The notes under the pieces are model-generated. The model ran no database searches. It was given only the letters and a program-made list of their open reading frames with translations, and was not told the DNA's origin. A DNA stretch of 64,000 nucleotides, taken from contig JAGTTD010000001.1 in the NCBI GenBank assembly GCA_018398585.1, forward strand, positions 36,967,938 to 37,031,937. The letters run 5' to 3'. Positions 9,414-21,059 of this stretch are shown piece by piece (the stretch's first letter is position 1; every line of letters begins with the position of its first letter). Made by a program: the position numbers and the translations under genes. The stretch is from Simmondsia chinensis. Taxonomy: Eukaryota; Streptophyta; Magnoliopsida; Caryophyllales; Simmondsiaceae.

Positions 9414-12400
9414 TTACTTTGCGCGCCCAGTCGCCTTCTTATAAGTGTACCACTTGGCGATCCACAGGTAAACAAAGAAGTTAAGCAGGCTTAAAATAGC
9501 CAAAAGCCAATAAAAATAATCAAGATGTCCCCTATTCAAATTGTCAGGAATCCACCCTAGTTTACCATGCCTTGTTGTCACTTTAGTCACAATTGTAACG
9601 AGCAGCGAACTCAAGTAACTTCCCAAGGCATTAGACGTTAACGAGAGGGCCGAGCCCAAGCTTCTCATGGCATCAGGCGCCTGATCATAGAAGAACTCCA
9701 ACTGGCCAATGAAGGTAAATACTTCTGCACAACCCACAAGAAAATACTGCGGAACCTGCCAGAAAATCGACATGGGCACTGTTTGTAGGTCATAGTAGCT
9801 GTGCTTCTTCACCATGTTTAGCCTGGCAACCTCCAAAACACCAGCAGCAACCATGGCAAACATGGAAATAACAAGGCCGATGCCCATCCTCTGGAGCGTG
9901 GTGAAACCGCGCTCATGACCAGTGAACCGCCTAATGAGAGGGACAAGGAGAATGTCATAAACTGGGGCCCAGAAGATGACACTGAGGGTGTCAAAGATGG
10001 AGAGGGATGCTGATGGGATCTTGAAGTTTGGGCCTATGTGTTGGTCCATGATATTGCCTTGCAATACAAACATGGTGCTCATTTGATTGTACACGGCTGC
10101 GAAGATAATCCCTGATGCCCATACGGGAAGCAGCTTGATGAAGGCTTTGAGCTCCTCGACCTGGGTGACGGTGCATAGTCTCCACGGACTTGTCAAGCCC
10201 TTGATGTCGTCGGTCTCAGTTGGCACTGCAGCTTTGTCAAGACACCTGCCAAACACAACTGTGAAGTTAAGAGTATACTAATATTTGCATAGGCTTTTGA
10301 AGTACAAATATAAAACCATTTTTACGACTTCACCTAACAACTGTTTTAGGACAACTAGTTGTTCAAAACCATAACAAGCTTGTTTGCTGGAAAGATCTCA
10401 ACTTCAAATCTTGTTGTTGCCCCAACTGTTAATGCCACTATACTTTTAGTATAAGGTATGAGATGGTTATGTGACTAATCCATGTTTTTAGTCAAATAAG
10501 CATTGACACGAAGTCCCATGTTGCTGTATAAATGTAAAACTAACCTCGAATCTACACCTAATACTTCAAGCTCTTAGAATAATTAGTTCCTCTATAAGAA
10601 GCTCAACTTGAGTAGCATTTATTTTTGGCAAAGGGATGAGGGCTGTGTTACAGAAAAAGAAACAAACATACCTTAACTTTTCGGTGTGCTCAAGCTTGCG
10701 GCTGCCTATAATGCTGGATTCCTCATCTGCATTCTCATACAGGAGGTTACTGTCAGAGGGAACTTGTACATGTATTTTTCTGAAACTCGCAACCAGAACT
10801 TGTGCTATCCTAGTCAGAGGGCTCCCTCCAGGCTTCTGAAGCCGATAGAGCCTGCTACCAGAGAAGAAGGACACGACTGCAACCGCCATTGCAACAGCTG
10901 GGACACCAAATCCCCAACCCCAACCAACATGAGTTTGTATATAAACTAATACTGAAGAAGCGATAAGCGCACCCACATTTATGGAGAAGTAGAACCAGTT
11001 GAAGAAAGAACTTTTCCTTTTCTTCTCATGCTCGTCAGTTTCATCAAACTGATCTGCACCAAAGGATGAGACGCATGGCTTGATTCCGCCAGTTCCAAGG
11101 GCAATTAAGTAAAGAGAGATAAAGCAGGCAGCAACTTGGGTGGTTGTTGGGTTACATCCATCGGTATGACATGAGGGCTTTAGTCCAGGCACTGAAGCAG
11201 AGATTGTCAAAAGAGTCATTCCCTGAAACCAAAAAGGGAATACCTTCATATGACAAGCTTAATCTGGGTTATTGATCGATGTCAGCATCAAACAACTTCA
11301 TTTTAATGTAGTTCTCCCAAAGATGAAATTAAGCGCTTGGCACACTACAACCTGTCCTAATGTTGAGGAAGTTTGGAAAGTGGAAAAACCCTATGCATAG
11401 GAGTCCAAACGAACCAAATGTTTGATGAGGTATTTTTGTTTGAAATCAATTAGGACTTGTTCCTTTTCATTTTGAGTGCTCGATAGCTTATTGAGCGGAG
11501 TTCAAGCAAGCTCGATAAGCTAATCGAGCTGAGTTCAAACAGAGAGTTGCTTAATCCATTAACGTTCCCGAATAGGTTGATAAAGCTTTTTAAGAGCTCA
11601 ATAAGGGCTCATTAAGAGCTCGTTATAGGCAATATTAAAAAACTGTTCAATCATGGCCTGATAGTAACTCAAATAGCTCGTTTTGGTAGCGAGCTCGACT
11701 TAATAGCAAGAGCTTGCTATCAAACTCAACTCGATAACTAGCTCGACTAGATAACCAGTTTAACTTGGCAGAATTAGGCTAATGTGTTGAATCGAGGTAA
11801 GAATCAAACACAAAAATATCTTATCAAGCCGAGTTGGAACAAAGGTTTGAAAGCTCAATAAAATCATCTTGAACTTGATTCAACTTGTTTACATCCCTAC
11901 CAATATTAAGTTGGGACGTAGTATGAAAAATTGGGGTTTGAGGCTAAAAAAAAATTAAAAATTGGGGTCGCACCAAAATTTCATAGTAGTAGGAATTGTG
12001 AACGTTACAAGCGAGTTGCACCTATGACATTGATTTTTTTAAGTGAATATTTTAGTTGTTATAAAGACTTATGTTTTAAAAAAAAATTGAATGAATGGTC
12101 ATATGGTTATTACTCTATATACTCTTCTAGTACAATAAAGCACAATATGTATGCATTATGGAGGCTATTACAAAGTACTATTATATAACAACTAAGCATG
12201 CAATGGGCAAAAGGTTGTTACATTACATAACAACCATTACTTGATCCCTGTTTTGAGGTTCATCAACAAAAAAACATAAAAGAAAGAAAATAATAAATGG
12301 ATGCTGAATACAACTTACAATGACATAAACCATTGAGAAAGAGGCAATAACCCAGTATCTACCGCAGTAGGCATCGGCTAAAAAGGCTCCGACAAGAGGC

Positions 12401-12725
12401 ATGATATAGCAGGTTCCAGACCATATGTTAACATTCTTAGATGCTGAGACATTTCCCTCGTTCAGACGTTCGATGAGATAGTTAACCAGATTTGTACTCA
12501 TTCCATAGTATGCTAGCCTCTCACAGCATTCAGTGCCTGTCAGGAAACAAAGATACAATTACAACCTTCAACTTGGATTAGGAATTCACAAAAGAAAATC
12601 AAAGTTAATTCATGAAGTTTACCCAGAATGAACGGGCAAGCCCTCCAGTTCCCAGTTTTCTTCTTATCTGCAGGCCTCCCATGGATGTCCACCGTCCCAT
12701 CCTTCGCATACGCATCATCTTCCAT
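9414..12725 (-). CDS. NPF8.1: NPF8.1/PTR1-like proton-coupled di/tripeptide transporter
   Basis: Four exons join in frame with GT..AG introns: 12725-12623, 12536-12319, 11222-10672 and 10245-9414, about 567 codons with no stop before TAA at 9414. This is normal for the POT/PTR (NPF) family. Seen: start [16 protein letters not shown], very like Arabidopsis PTR1; [10 protein letters not shown] with the ExxER proton-coupling motif across exons 1-2; [31 protein letters not shown] and [13 protein letters not shown] in exon 3; [12 protein letters not shown] and [14 protein letters not shown] in exon 4; about 12 hydrophobic segments. The family moves di- and tripeptides with protons across the plasma membrane. 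Intron 2 carries a CTCGA-rich repeat. Nothing is broken. Orthology to NPF8.1 rather than NPF8.2 is inferred by similarity alone. Confidence 0.94.
11450..11905. repeat. CTCGA-rich non-autonomous element A, in intron 2 of the transporter
   Basis: Dense GAGCTC/CTCGATAAGCT words and an end reading TTGTTTACATCCCTAC. It parallels element B at 13099-13636, including the words TTTAAGAGCTC, GGGCTC and CTCGTT in the same order. The left edge is not clear. The TTACACCC-type end suggests a hAT-related MITE; this is an inference. Confidence 0.55.
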
Positions 12726-13098
12726 TGTCCTGATTCACCAGTCCGGTATGCAAATTCCTTGAGAATTATAAGAAGGCCTACAACTAAGTAAACTGTTGAT
12801 TATTAGTGCATATCCAGTTGTATCTCCACATACATCTATCCATATCTCTGCATATATTATCTCTAGGAATAATGTTAATTGTAACCTTATCTGTAAAGTC
12901 TATATGTGTCATAGCATGCAACCCTACTGAACGCTTTCACCAAATCATATGACCATATTTATAACTTACAATCCCCTAAGAGACACTTGGGAAAATACAG
13001 AATGACAATAAATCGAACAACTATAACAAGTCAGGAAATGATATAGCCCAAAAAAGGAAAAACCATAAATGATAATAAGAGTATTTTCAAAGTCCACA

Positions 13099-13636
13099 TA
13101 AGGGTGTATAAGAAAAGAACATTCAATGAACTATTTATATTCGAAATCGAATACAACTTATTCGTGTAGATTATGAGAGCCCTATAGCTTATCAAGCCGA
13201 CTTTGAACAGAGTCGAGTTCGAACAAGGGGTGCTTGGCTCGTTAACATTCGCAAACAATTTGATAAAGGCTCGATAAAAAAACTCATTAAAAGCTGGTTA
13301 AGGGCTCGTTAAGAGCTTATTAACAGTCGGTAGAAGCTAAAAAACGGTTCAATAACTGCTCGATGGTAACTCCAATAGCTCAACTCAATAGCAAGTTCGA
13401 CTCAATTATGAGATTAATTTGGCTCGATAATAAGCTCGGCTCAACTCCGTAGCAAGATTGAATCGGCTCGATAAGGCTGATGAGTTGAGCCAAGCCGAAT
13501 GCCAAACACACTAAAATCTTATCAAACCGAGATCGCTTGATAAGAACTCGACTAGAACTCAAGCTCAATATGCCTTATCGAGCTTGAGTTCGAACAAGGG
13601 GATACTTGGCTCGACTCGAGTCATTTACACCCCTAA
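13099..13636. mobile_element. CTCGA-rich non-autonomous element B (hAT-like MITE?)
   Basis: Ends TAAGGGTGTATAA (13099) and TTTACACCCCTAA (to 13636) are imperfect inverted repeats. The interior is rich in CTCGA, GAGCC and GGCTCG words as in element A. No ORF of its own. A target duplication is not clear (flanks GTCCACA and GTCTATG share four of seven). Confidence 0.55.
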
Positions 13637-14505
13637 GTCTATGACGGTTTGTACTGCAATGCAGTCACTGGAACATATAACCTTAGAATCCAGCAAGTAA
13701 ACGAAGAGCAGTGCTCAAGAGTACAACACATTCATCGACTCCAAACGAACCTCGCAATAAAGTAATGTGTTTATCCATGCTTAATCAAGGAACGGTCTCG
13801 ATTTTCCTCCCAGACTTTGTAATTTCTAACACTAAATAGATAGGAAACCAACTTAAATAAGATCCACTTCTTTTCCCCACAAGGAAATGTAAGTGCAACC
13901 TTGGAGTCACTTGGAGCAGCAACATCTTCAGCCTATCCAAAGATCGATTTCAAATTCATGTGAAGTGCTCCTGGATTGGCGCAAACTTAGATCCACATCT
14001 AATGCATCATTCCACTGGCATGAATTGCATTAGGACTAAGACTAACTGTGTTTAACTGCCTAAATCTCAATTATCGAAAAAAACTACCTAAATCTCAACT
14101 CCCATCAAGGTTACCCTCAAAACCAATGATCTCACATGACAGAATTTTGAAGAGCCCATTCGACTCTTGTAAAGATCGTTTGGTTTACCACATAAGACTC
14201 ACCATTCAAGCCAGAGAAGCATAAAATACATAAAAAAGAAACTCGATAAAAGAAAACCAGAAAATCAAATGACCTTGTGCGTCTTTCTCTACCTGCATTA
14301 CATCACAAGCAATTCACAAACCCTCTTCTCTCAATCATCACAGAGCCTTTTCCAAGACTTGTCATGTTCACTAATAAAGAGAGTCTAATACTCCGTTGTA
14401 AAAGCGCAAATACATAACACATATTCATCAAGAAGTGTAGTAGATAACTCCTTGCTGCGTAATGATATTTAAAGTACGTTACAGTCTTTATTTGCTCCAT
14501 GATAT
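13637..14505. other. Unassigned sequence upstream of the transporter
   Basis: No gene or recognised repeat. It lies between the transporter start and the duplicated region, and could be intron if the leader exon proposed at 20660-20822 is real. Confidence 0.4.
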
Positions 14506-14585
14506 GGGAAACACTCTTGAAAAGAAAGCAATGCAGAACAAACAAGGGAAACACTCTTGAAAAGAAAGCAATGCAGAACAAACAA
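14506..14585. repeat. 40-bp perfect direct repeat, two copies
   Basis: The unit starts GGGAAACACTCTTG and ends CAGAACAAACAA. Copies are 14506-14545 and 14546-14585, identical as read. Confidence 0.95.
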
Positions 14586-14900
14586 GGATAATGGATAGCG
14601 GAGTACTCTCCTAGATAGTTATATTATATTTCATATGATTACAGAGTCAGCAGCGGCTTGATGTTTGATATATAACCCCACAGTTCACTAGAAAAAATAT
14701 TATATTCTATAATACTTTATTAATTAGCCCAAACAGATCTTATAACGACATAAATCCATTAGAGTATCCTATAAGATCCATGGCAGGAGATTCTATTCCA
14801 GGACAATAATCTTAATCAATGGATAATAACAGTTTTAGTTTCTCCAACAATTCAGGGATCATTTAATAATTGACTGAAGTATAAAGGAAGTGCAGGCCGC

Positions 14901-14923
14901 GGGGGGGGGGGGGGGGGGGGGGG
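14901..14923. repeat. Poly(G) run of 23 followed by G-rich sequence
   Basis: Twenty-three consecutive G, then CGGCGGGGGTTCGGGGG. It lies just left of the tandem duplication. It could fold as a G-quadruplex. Length may be affected by sequencing or assembly. Confidence 0.85.
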
Positions 14924-14963
14924 CGGCGGGGGTTCGGGGGTCAGTCCTTAGTGTCTTGTCTGT

Positions 14964-15125
14964 GGGCAAGGATCAGGTGCATTTGTTAAAAACAAATACA
15001 GTGTGCATTTTGCAATATTAAGTAACTTTATATACATACAAAGTTATTTATATACAAATGGTTTTAAAGTTATATGGCAAAATGCACGGTGCGTTTTTTA
15101 ATACAAATGCATAGAATCCTTGCCC
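14964..15125. mobile_element. Palindromic MITE-like element, copy 1
   Basis: Both halves are inverted copies: GGGCAAGGAT...TGCATTTGT and TGCATTTTGCAAT on the left pair with ATGGCAAAATGCA...ACAAATGCA and ATCCTTGCCC on the right. About 60 bp per arm with mismatches. No ORF. Long imperfect arms suggest a Mutator-type MITE; no clear target duplication was found. Confidence 0.65.
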
Positions 15126-15653
15126 ATTGTCCTTCCCCAATCACAGTTATCAATACATAAGAGTAAGTAAAGCGATATGTATAGAGGTGGCCAACGGCGG
15201 GCCAGGCCGGGCCGGGCCGGGCCTGGGCCGAAGCCCGGTCGGCCCGGGCCCGCTACAGTACGGGCGGGCCGGTCCGGGCCTGGCCTGGGCCCGGCTTTTT
15301 AAAGGGAAAAAAAAAATTTAATAATACAAAGTCGTTTTGTACTAAAATTATTGTAATTCATTGATAAATAATATGAGATACAAATATTTTTTTTTAAGCA
15401 CTAATAATGCTAAATATACAATAAATATATGTAATAAAATAAAATACACAATAAGTAATGGTAAATATCTTATCAAAAAAAATAATGGTACATAAATAAC
15501 GTAACAAATATAAGTACAAATACAAAGTTTGACATATGGGGGGTGCGGTCGTCTTTTGAGGTATACGGGGGGTGCGGTCGTCTTTTGACGTCAATATTTA
15601 AAAGCAAATAATTGACATACAAAAGTGCTGATATCAGTCGCCTTGGGGGGTAT

Positions 15654-17851
15654 CTAGGCCATCATTTGAGGTATCGGTTGTACGGTCGTCTTCTCATCGC
15701 TCGATGAATTCAGCTTCATTCTCTGTTGTTCTCTTGCCTCTGTTAGCAGCCAATCCTTCAAGCACATGGACATCTCCAAGCTTGACGGCGATAGCTTCGC
15801 CCTCTTCATTCCAAGCAACCTGCCACCAAGACTGAAAGCACACTCCGATGCTGCTGAAGACACCAGACAACTTAGTATATCAGGTGCCATGTTGGAAAGC
15901 ACGGGATACTGGGTTTGGTTTGTGTTCCACCATTGTAACAGGTCAAAATTCGGGTTGGCCGGTGGCCCGAAAATATGGACCATCGGTGTCCGCAAATAAT
16001 AATCTAACTCGTCACATGATGTGGGGGCTGCTGTGGGCGTAAATTGCTCCAACAGCTTCCACGAATATGACATGTGTGAACTACTTCCACTAGATGTGGA
16101 AGATCCTACTGCAGCAGTACTAGGATTATTGGACGCTAATTGACGGGAATATTGAGAAAATAAACTACGCAAGTCATTATCGACATCAGCAATGAAAGTG
16201 TCGATATTAAGAGAAGGATTCAAATACGTGAAAAAATGTGGGCAAAACAAGTTGAAACCCGAGCATTTACAACGAGGGTCTAAAATAGTTGCAAAGCAGT
16301 ATGTAAAAGGTAGTTCAAAATAATATTTGGCAAACTTTTCTTTCATTTCCTGAATCGATGCGAACAAAACGGGGTTGGATTCATTACCCACCATCCAATT
16401 GACAATATCAAGCAATCTTCATATTGCTTGAGGCATGGTCGGATAGTAGCAACCTGAAAAAAATGTTGTTGCCTCTTTAAACATGCTAAAAAAGTTACAA
16501 ATTTGATCTATTGTCTCCCAATTTATACCGGACAGGTTGTAATCGCTCCATTCTGCACAATTTTCCTTGGCGTATTCCATTAGAACATCTTTGTATGGTA
16601 GAAGGCGCTCTAACATTTATATCGTAGACGACCACCTATTTTGGGAATCTAATTTGAATTGTTTATATTCTATGTTATGCAACCTACATAAATTTTTAAA
16701 TTTTCTTTTTTTAGTGTTGGATGATTTTACAGATATTATTACCGATCTTAAGGTGATAAGGGATGCTTTTATGAGATCTAAACCATCCGTTACCATTAAA
16801 TGCAAAATGTGACAAACGCAACGAATATGGAAACACTTCTCACCTAACATGGGTCTCATTTGCCTAATTAAATGTGTAACGGCTGCAGTGTTATTGGTAG
16901 CATTGTCGAACGTAATACTGAAGATACGTCGCTCTATGCCCCAGTCGCGGACTGCCGACATAATCACACCCTTAATTACCTCGGCATTGTGGGGGCAATC
17001 TAAAAGTCCAAAATGAATTATCCGCTTTTGCATGATGAAGGATTCATCGGTCCAGTGTGCCGTTATGCACATATAAGGTTGGCCGAGTTTTGACGTCCAT
17101 ACGTCCGACGTCAACGAGAACATGCTCGTGTTCGTTGCAAAATGTGTGAAGACCCCAGTTTTCATCCCGTGGTACAACGTAAAAGCGTCCCGCTTTACGG
17201 TGTTTCGAGGAATCCTCACAATGGCGGGATTCACATTTCGTTAGAGGTAGTTGACGAAATTTGGGTCTTCGCAGGTATTAAAAGGCCTTTCACTCATAAT
17301 TATATATTTAGCTAGCCCCTTTCGGTTGCTTTCATGAGAGAACCTAAAATTAGCAAGTGTACCGGTCACTTGCTGTACTAGACGTTGTTGGCTCTTTTCT
17401 GGGAATTGCTCGGGGTGGCACCTAAGTATATGTCTGTTTAATGTGCCCGTCCCACTACCAGGTTGATGGCTAAAATCCTTAGGTGGGTCACATAATTTAC
17501 AAGTTGCTTTATTAGTTGTCTTATTAAGGGTAAAGTGCTTCCATACCCCACTAGTTGTACGCCTACTAGTAGAGGTATTAGTTTCAGGCTGGGCTTCAGT
17601 GGTGGGGGTGGGTTCCTCATCAGTCTGTGAGTCTCCAACCCCACCACCACCTGACTCATGATAATCTTTTGTTGTGAAAAGTCATAATCTATGCTATCAT
17701 CAGTGTATGGGGGTGATGGATCTGATTGTATAAAAGCTCGTTCTTCAGTATTAAGTAAAACAATTCTACTCCTTTTAGGGATTCTGGGTGGCCGAGAAGA
17801 GCTAGAACTAGCACGACCGGCTCCAGAGGATGATGAAGAGTTGTGTGCCAT
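15654..17851 (-). pseudogene. hAT transposase, copy 2, nearly complete but broken
   Basis: Starts at ATG 17851 with MAHNSSSSSGAG and a Ser-rich head. Next comes a BED zinc finger (VWKHF, CKLCDPP, then HILRCHP near 17420), then the RNase H-like core with TSDVWTS (first Asp), SITFDNATNN (second Asp), NRWSST, and NWETIDQI with the candidate Glu. TILDPRCK and the dimerisation domain (SECAFSLGGRLLG) close it. One frameshift lies after about residue 65 (near 17650), and in-frame stops are at about 17244, TAA 16617-16619 and TGA 16416-16418. The rest is open, roughly 730 codons in all. It would cut and join DNA at the element ends in the nucleus if whole. Confidence 0.93.
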
Positions 17852-18159
17852 ATTAGTATAAGTGATTAGTATTTATAAAATACAAGTAGTAATATAAATT
17901 AAATAACTAAAAATGCGAATCAAATAAAATTGCGATACTAAAATTATCGAAACGAGAGAACAATGAAATTCGAACTTCAGCCAAATACTTTACGAACTTC
18001 GAACTTTAGAGCACAATTTTTGCAATTAGCAAAGTTAGAGAAGATGGGAGATGATGAATGTATAGAGAGAGAAGAGAGGATTGAAGAATTGGTGAGAAAA
18101 TGAGTTGGGAAGGTTTAAGTATTTATAGGAAAAAAAAAAATAATTTTTTTTTTTAATAA

Positions 18160-18245
18160 AATAGCCGTTCAACGGCTCTTTACAAAAGAGCCGTTGAACA
18201 GGCTGTGTAAAACGAGCCCAACGGCTCTTTTTAGAGCCGTTGGGC
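18160..18245. repeat. Short hairpins near the hAT copy 2 end
   Basis: Two adjacent inverted repeats built from AACGGCTCTTT and AAAGAGCCGTT. They lie in the subterminal region and could be transposase binding sites. Confidence 0.7.
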
Positions 18246-18954
18246 CCTAGGCCTGGGCCGGGCTCTGCCGAATATAAAAATAGGCCCGAGGCCCGGCCCG
18301 GCCCGCTACAGTGCGGGCCGGGCAGGGTGTAGCGGGCCGAGCAGGGCTGGTGCGGTTTCCCGGCCCGTTGGCCACCTCTAGATATGTAGGAATCTTTACA
18401 AAATAAGAGTACCTATCAATTTGACTCTTTTGCTTATATGTTAAAGAAAATTGAACCATACTCAGTCAACTAAGAAAAAAGTATCTTATCAATCATTCTA
18501 AATAATTAAAAAATGAGTGCCTGATTTTCAAGAGTAGAAACTATTTTCTTGAAATAAATACTTATTGAGAAAACTCTTTTAACATCTCAAATATCTAGCC
18601 CAATTTTTATATTTATAAGTGTACACATGGATAGGGAAACTTATCCAAGTTTTACAAGAAAATTTGTGCAAACTTTTCTACACTTTCGAAGGAGAGAAAA
18701 CAAAGAAAATAGCATAACAATTTCACTTGGCTCCGTTTGTTTTGATGGAAAACCTTTTTGTCTCAATTCTATTGTTTCTTTGAATAACTTGATAGCAATA
18801 ACTAGAAATTCAAAAAATGTTATCTTGCATTGTGGGCAATCGACTTTCCCAAAACACAAGCAGAAAAATTTTCCTTAGTGAAGATTCAATCTCAACTTGA
18901 CCAAATTTGATCCTCATAAAAATTTATAGAATCAAGTTATTAGTGTCTTGTCTG

Positions 18955-19117
18955 TGGGTAAGGATCAGGTGCATTTGTTAAAAACAAATACAGTGTACAT
19001 TTTGCAATATTAAGTAACTTTATATATATACAAAGTTATTCATATACAAATGGTTTTAAAGTTATATGGCAAAATGCACGGTGCGTTTTTTAATACAAAT
19101 ACATAGAATCCTTGCCC
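18955..19117. mobile_element. Palindromic MITE-like element, copy 2
   Basis: Duplicate of the element at 14964-15125, carried along by the tandem duplication. Left arm begins GGGTAAGGATC, right arm ends ATCCTTGCCC. Confidence 0.65.
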
Positions 19118-19744
19118 ATTGTCCTTCCCCAATCACAGTTATCAATATGTAAGAGTAAGTAAAGCGATATATAGGAATCTTTACAAAATAAAGAGTACCT
19201 ATCAATTTGACTCTTTTGCTTATATGTTAAAGAAAATTGAACCATACTTAGTCAACTAAGAAAAAAGTATCTTACCAATCATTCTAAATAATTAAAAAAT
19301 GAGTGCCTGATTTTCAAAAGTAGAAACTATTTTCTTGAAATAAATACTTATTGAGAAAACTCTTTTAACATCTCAAATATCTAGCCCAATTTTTATAGTT
19401 ATAAGTGTATGCATGGATAGGGAAACTTATCCAAGTTTTACAAGAAAATTTGTGCAAACTTTTCTCGACTTTCGAAGCAGAGAAAATAGAGAAAATAGGA
19501 GAACGATTTCACTTGGCTCCCTTTGTTTTGATGGAAAACCTTTTTGTCTCAATTCTATTGTTTCTTTGAATAACTTGATAGCATATAACCAGAAATTCAA
19601 AAAATGTTATCTTGCTTTGTGGGCAATCGACTTTCCCGAAACACAAGCAGAAAAATTTTCCTTAGTGAAGATTCAATCTCAACTTGATGAAATTTGATCC
19701 TCATAAAAAATTATAGAATCAAGTTATTGTGTTTAGCTAGAAAT

Positions 19745-19829
19745 TGTTAGAGTATAAAATCATTCATGGACTTTCACCAACTAGCATAAACTTTTGGGAT
19801 AGCTGGTTTCTTGACATGATATCAGAGCC
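19745..19829 (+). other. LTR end and primer-binding-site remnant (TRIM-like)
   Basis: TGTTAGAGTATAAAATC at 19745 runs to TTTCTTGACA at 19816, then TGATATCAGAGCC, close to the initiator-Met tRNA primer site TGGTATCAGAGCC. If 19745-19816 is the whole LTR it is only 72 bp. No second LTR or internal region was found. Confidence 0.45.
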
Positions 19830-20094
19830 TTGTTGACCAAACGATCATGCGTTCAAATGCCAATAGGTCCACCCTAAATATTAGTATATTTCAAGCACAA
19901 CATATGGGATATCAATTACTCAGAATTTTAGGTTACGACTAGTTTCAATCGTTATCATAAAAAGTAAAAAACCCCAAGGCTTGCATGATTGTTATTGTTA
20001 CTGCTTTATTTGACTTGAGTGTTACCCTGTTTGTATCAAACATGCTTGTTTTCATTTGACAAAATAATTTGACAGACTAGGGCTCTTTTCATGG

Positions 20095-20219
20095 CTGGGG
20101 CTCTTTGGAAACACCTGCTATACAAAATAGCACCCTATAGGGGTAAGACTGTGTAAATCTTACCCTCTAAGACCCCGCTTTAGTGGGAGCCGTTTTTGAG
20201 GCACTCGGTTGTTGTTGTA
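20095..20219 (+). mobile_element. Au-like SINE fragment
   Basis: Contains AGGGGTAAGACTGTGTAAATC, ...AGACCCCGCTTTAGTGGGAGCC, and the 3' end GAGGCACTCGGTTGTTGTTGT. This matches the 3' half of the SINE at 903-1064, with a GTT tail. Confidence 0.7.
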
Positions 20220-20659
20220 TAAAAGGTAAAACACCAAAACAAAGAAGAAGTTGGAACGAGCAATGACCATCCCCTTCCCGTCTCAAAAAAAAAATGGTAT
20301 TGAAATTATTAAAATCTACATATGAGTTTAGTAAGAATCCCATGTACGAGTTGTGAGAGAGAAAAAAAAGCAACATATAAGCTCAGTGGCTTACTCTACA
20401 TAATACCAACTGGGTTTAGGATGAAATATCACATGCATTTGTACGTAGGTCTTTATGTATGACTCCATTAACGGAGCCTAAAGTGCATGTGAAATTTAAC
20501 CTTAACGAAAACGCAAAATTCACAGCAATCTTAGAAAGAGAAAATCACAATGCATGGACACAAATTCACGCACACATAAATATATAGCGAAATTATGAAA
20601 AAAAAAACGACACAAATTGAACGAAGGAGAAGAAATTAAAGAATGAACAATAATAATAA

Positions 20660-20822
20660 TACCTCTGAAACGAAGGGGAGATTGGCGAAAACGAGCAAGT
20701 AGATCTGGTAGGAGAGTTTTGAGGAAAGAGAAGTAGAAGCACGGGGCAACAGAACACAACAGAACTCCGCTTACAGTTTCAATCGAGTGGACAGAGAGAT
20801 TTATGGAGAGAGATGATGCCAC
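20660..20822 (-). other. Possible 5' leader exon on the minus strand
   Basis: Read on the minus strand this is C/T-rich with CTCTCTCC and TTCTCTTTCC words, the composition of plant 5' untranslated leaders, and ends CGTTTCAG|AGGTATTATT with a candidate donor site. The next open gene downstream on that strand is the transporter (start 12725), whose start lies just after a candidate acceptor (AATCAG|GACAATGG at about 12731). A leader intron of about 8 kb loaded with transposons would result. An ATG at 20822 opens a 53-codon frame before the donor, with no known domain. Confidence 0.3.
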
Positions 20823-21059
20823 CTAATTCTACTAGGATTCTGATTACAATTACGTTATTTGTGAGGTAATATATTAATATTATTATCAAAGTAACATCTT
20901 TATTTTTGAAAAAGTAATTTGGCTATTATTTTTTTGTAATTCATATTATTATTTTAATAATAATTATTATTACTTTTTTTTTTTGAACAAAAATAATTAT
21001 TACTTTGATAATAATAATCTCTAATAAATATCTTGGTGAATTATATATATTGGGAACAT
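20823..21059. other. AT-rich spacer
   Basis: Nothing recognised; ATT/AAT-rich. Confidence 0.5.

Larger units (their letters stand above)
15182..18380 (-). mobile_element. hAT transposon, copy 2 (complete ends)
   Basis: Ends TAGAGGTGGCCAACGG (from 15182) and CCGTTGGCCACCTCTA (to 18380) are perfect inverted repeats. The 8-bp target duplication GATATGTA is exact (15174-15181 and 18381-18388). Subterminal GGGCC-rich blocks carry the shared word CCCGCTACAGT near both ends. Size is 3199 bp. The unoccupied site survives in the neighbouring duplicate. Contains a minus-strand transposase with few breaks, so it is younger or better kept than copy 1. Confidence 0.97.
14948..19727. repeat. 785-bp tandem duplication, first copy split by hAT copy 2
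   Basis: Unit 1 is 14948-15181 plus 18381-18939. Unit 2 is about 18940-19727. Both start TTAGTGTCTTGTCTGTGGG and end AGAATCAAGTTAT. The copies differ by scattered substitutions and small indels. Unit 2 has no transposon and shows the uninterrupted site at about 19168 (GCGATATATAGGAATC). Reading frames inside either unit are not conserved between them, so I do not call a gene. Confidence 0.92.

Noticed and set aside
10636..10949. Plus-strand ORFs over the transporter exons
   Set aside because: Antisense shadows of exon 3.
15127..15321. Gly/Pro/Arg-rich ORF
   Set aside because: Arises from the GGGCC-rich subterminal repeats of hAT copy 2.
18627..18878. Matching ORFs in both halves of the tandem duplication (also 19413-19697)
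   Set aside because: The frame differs in length and is broken between the two copies, with no domain; similarity is explained by the DNA duplication.
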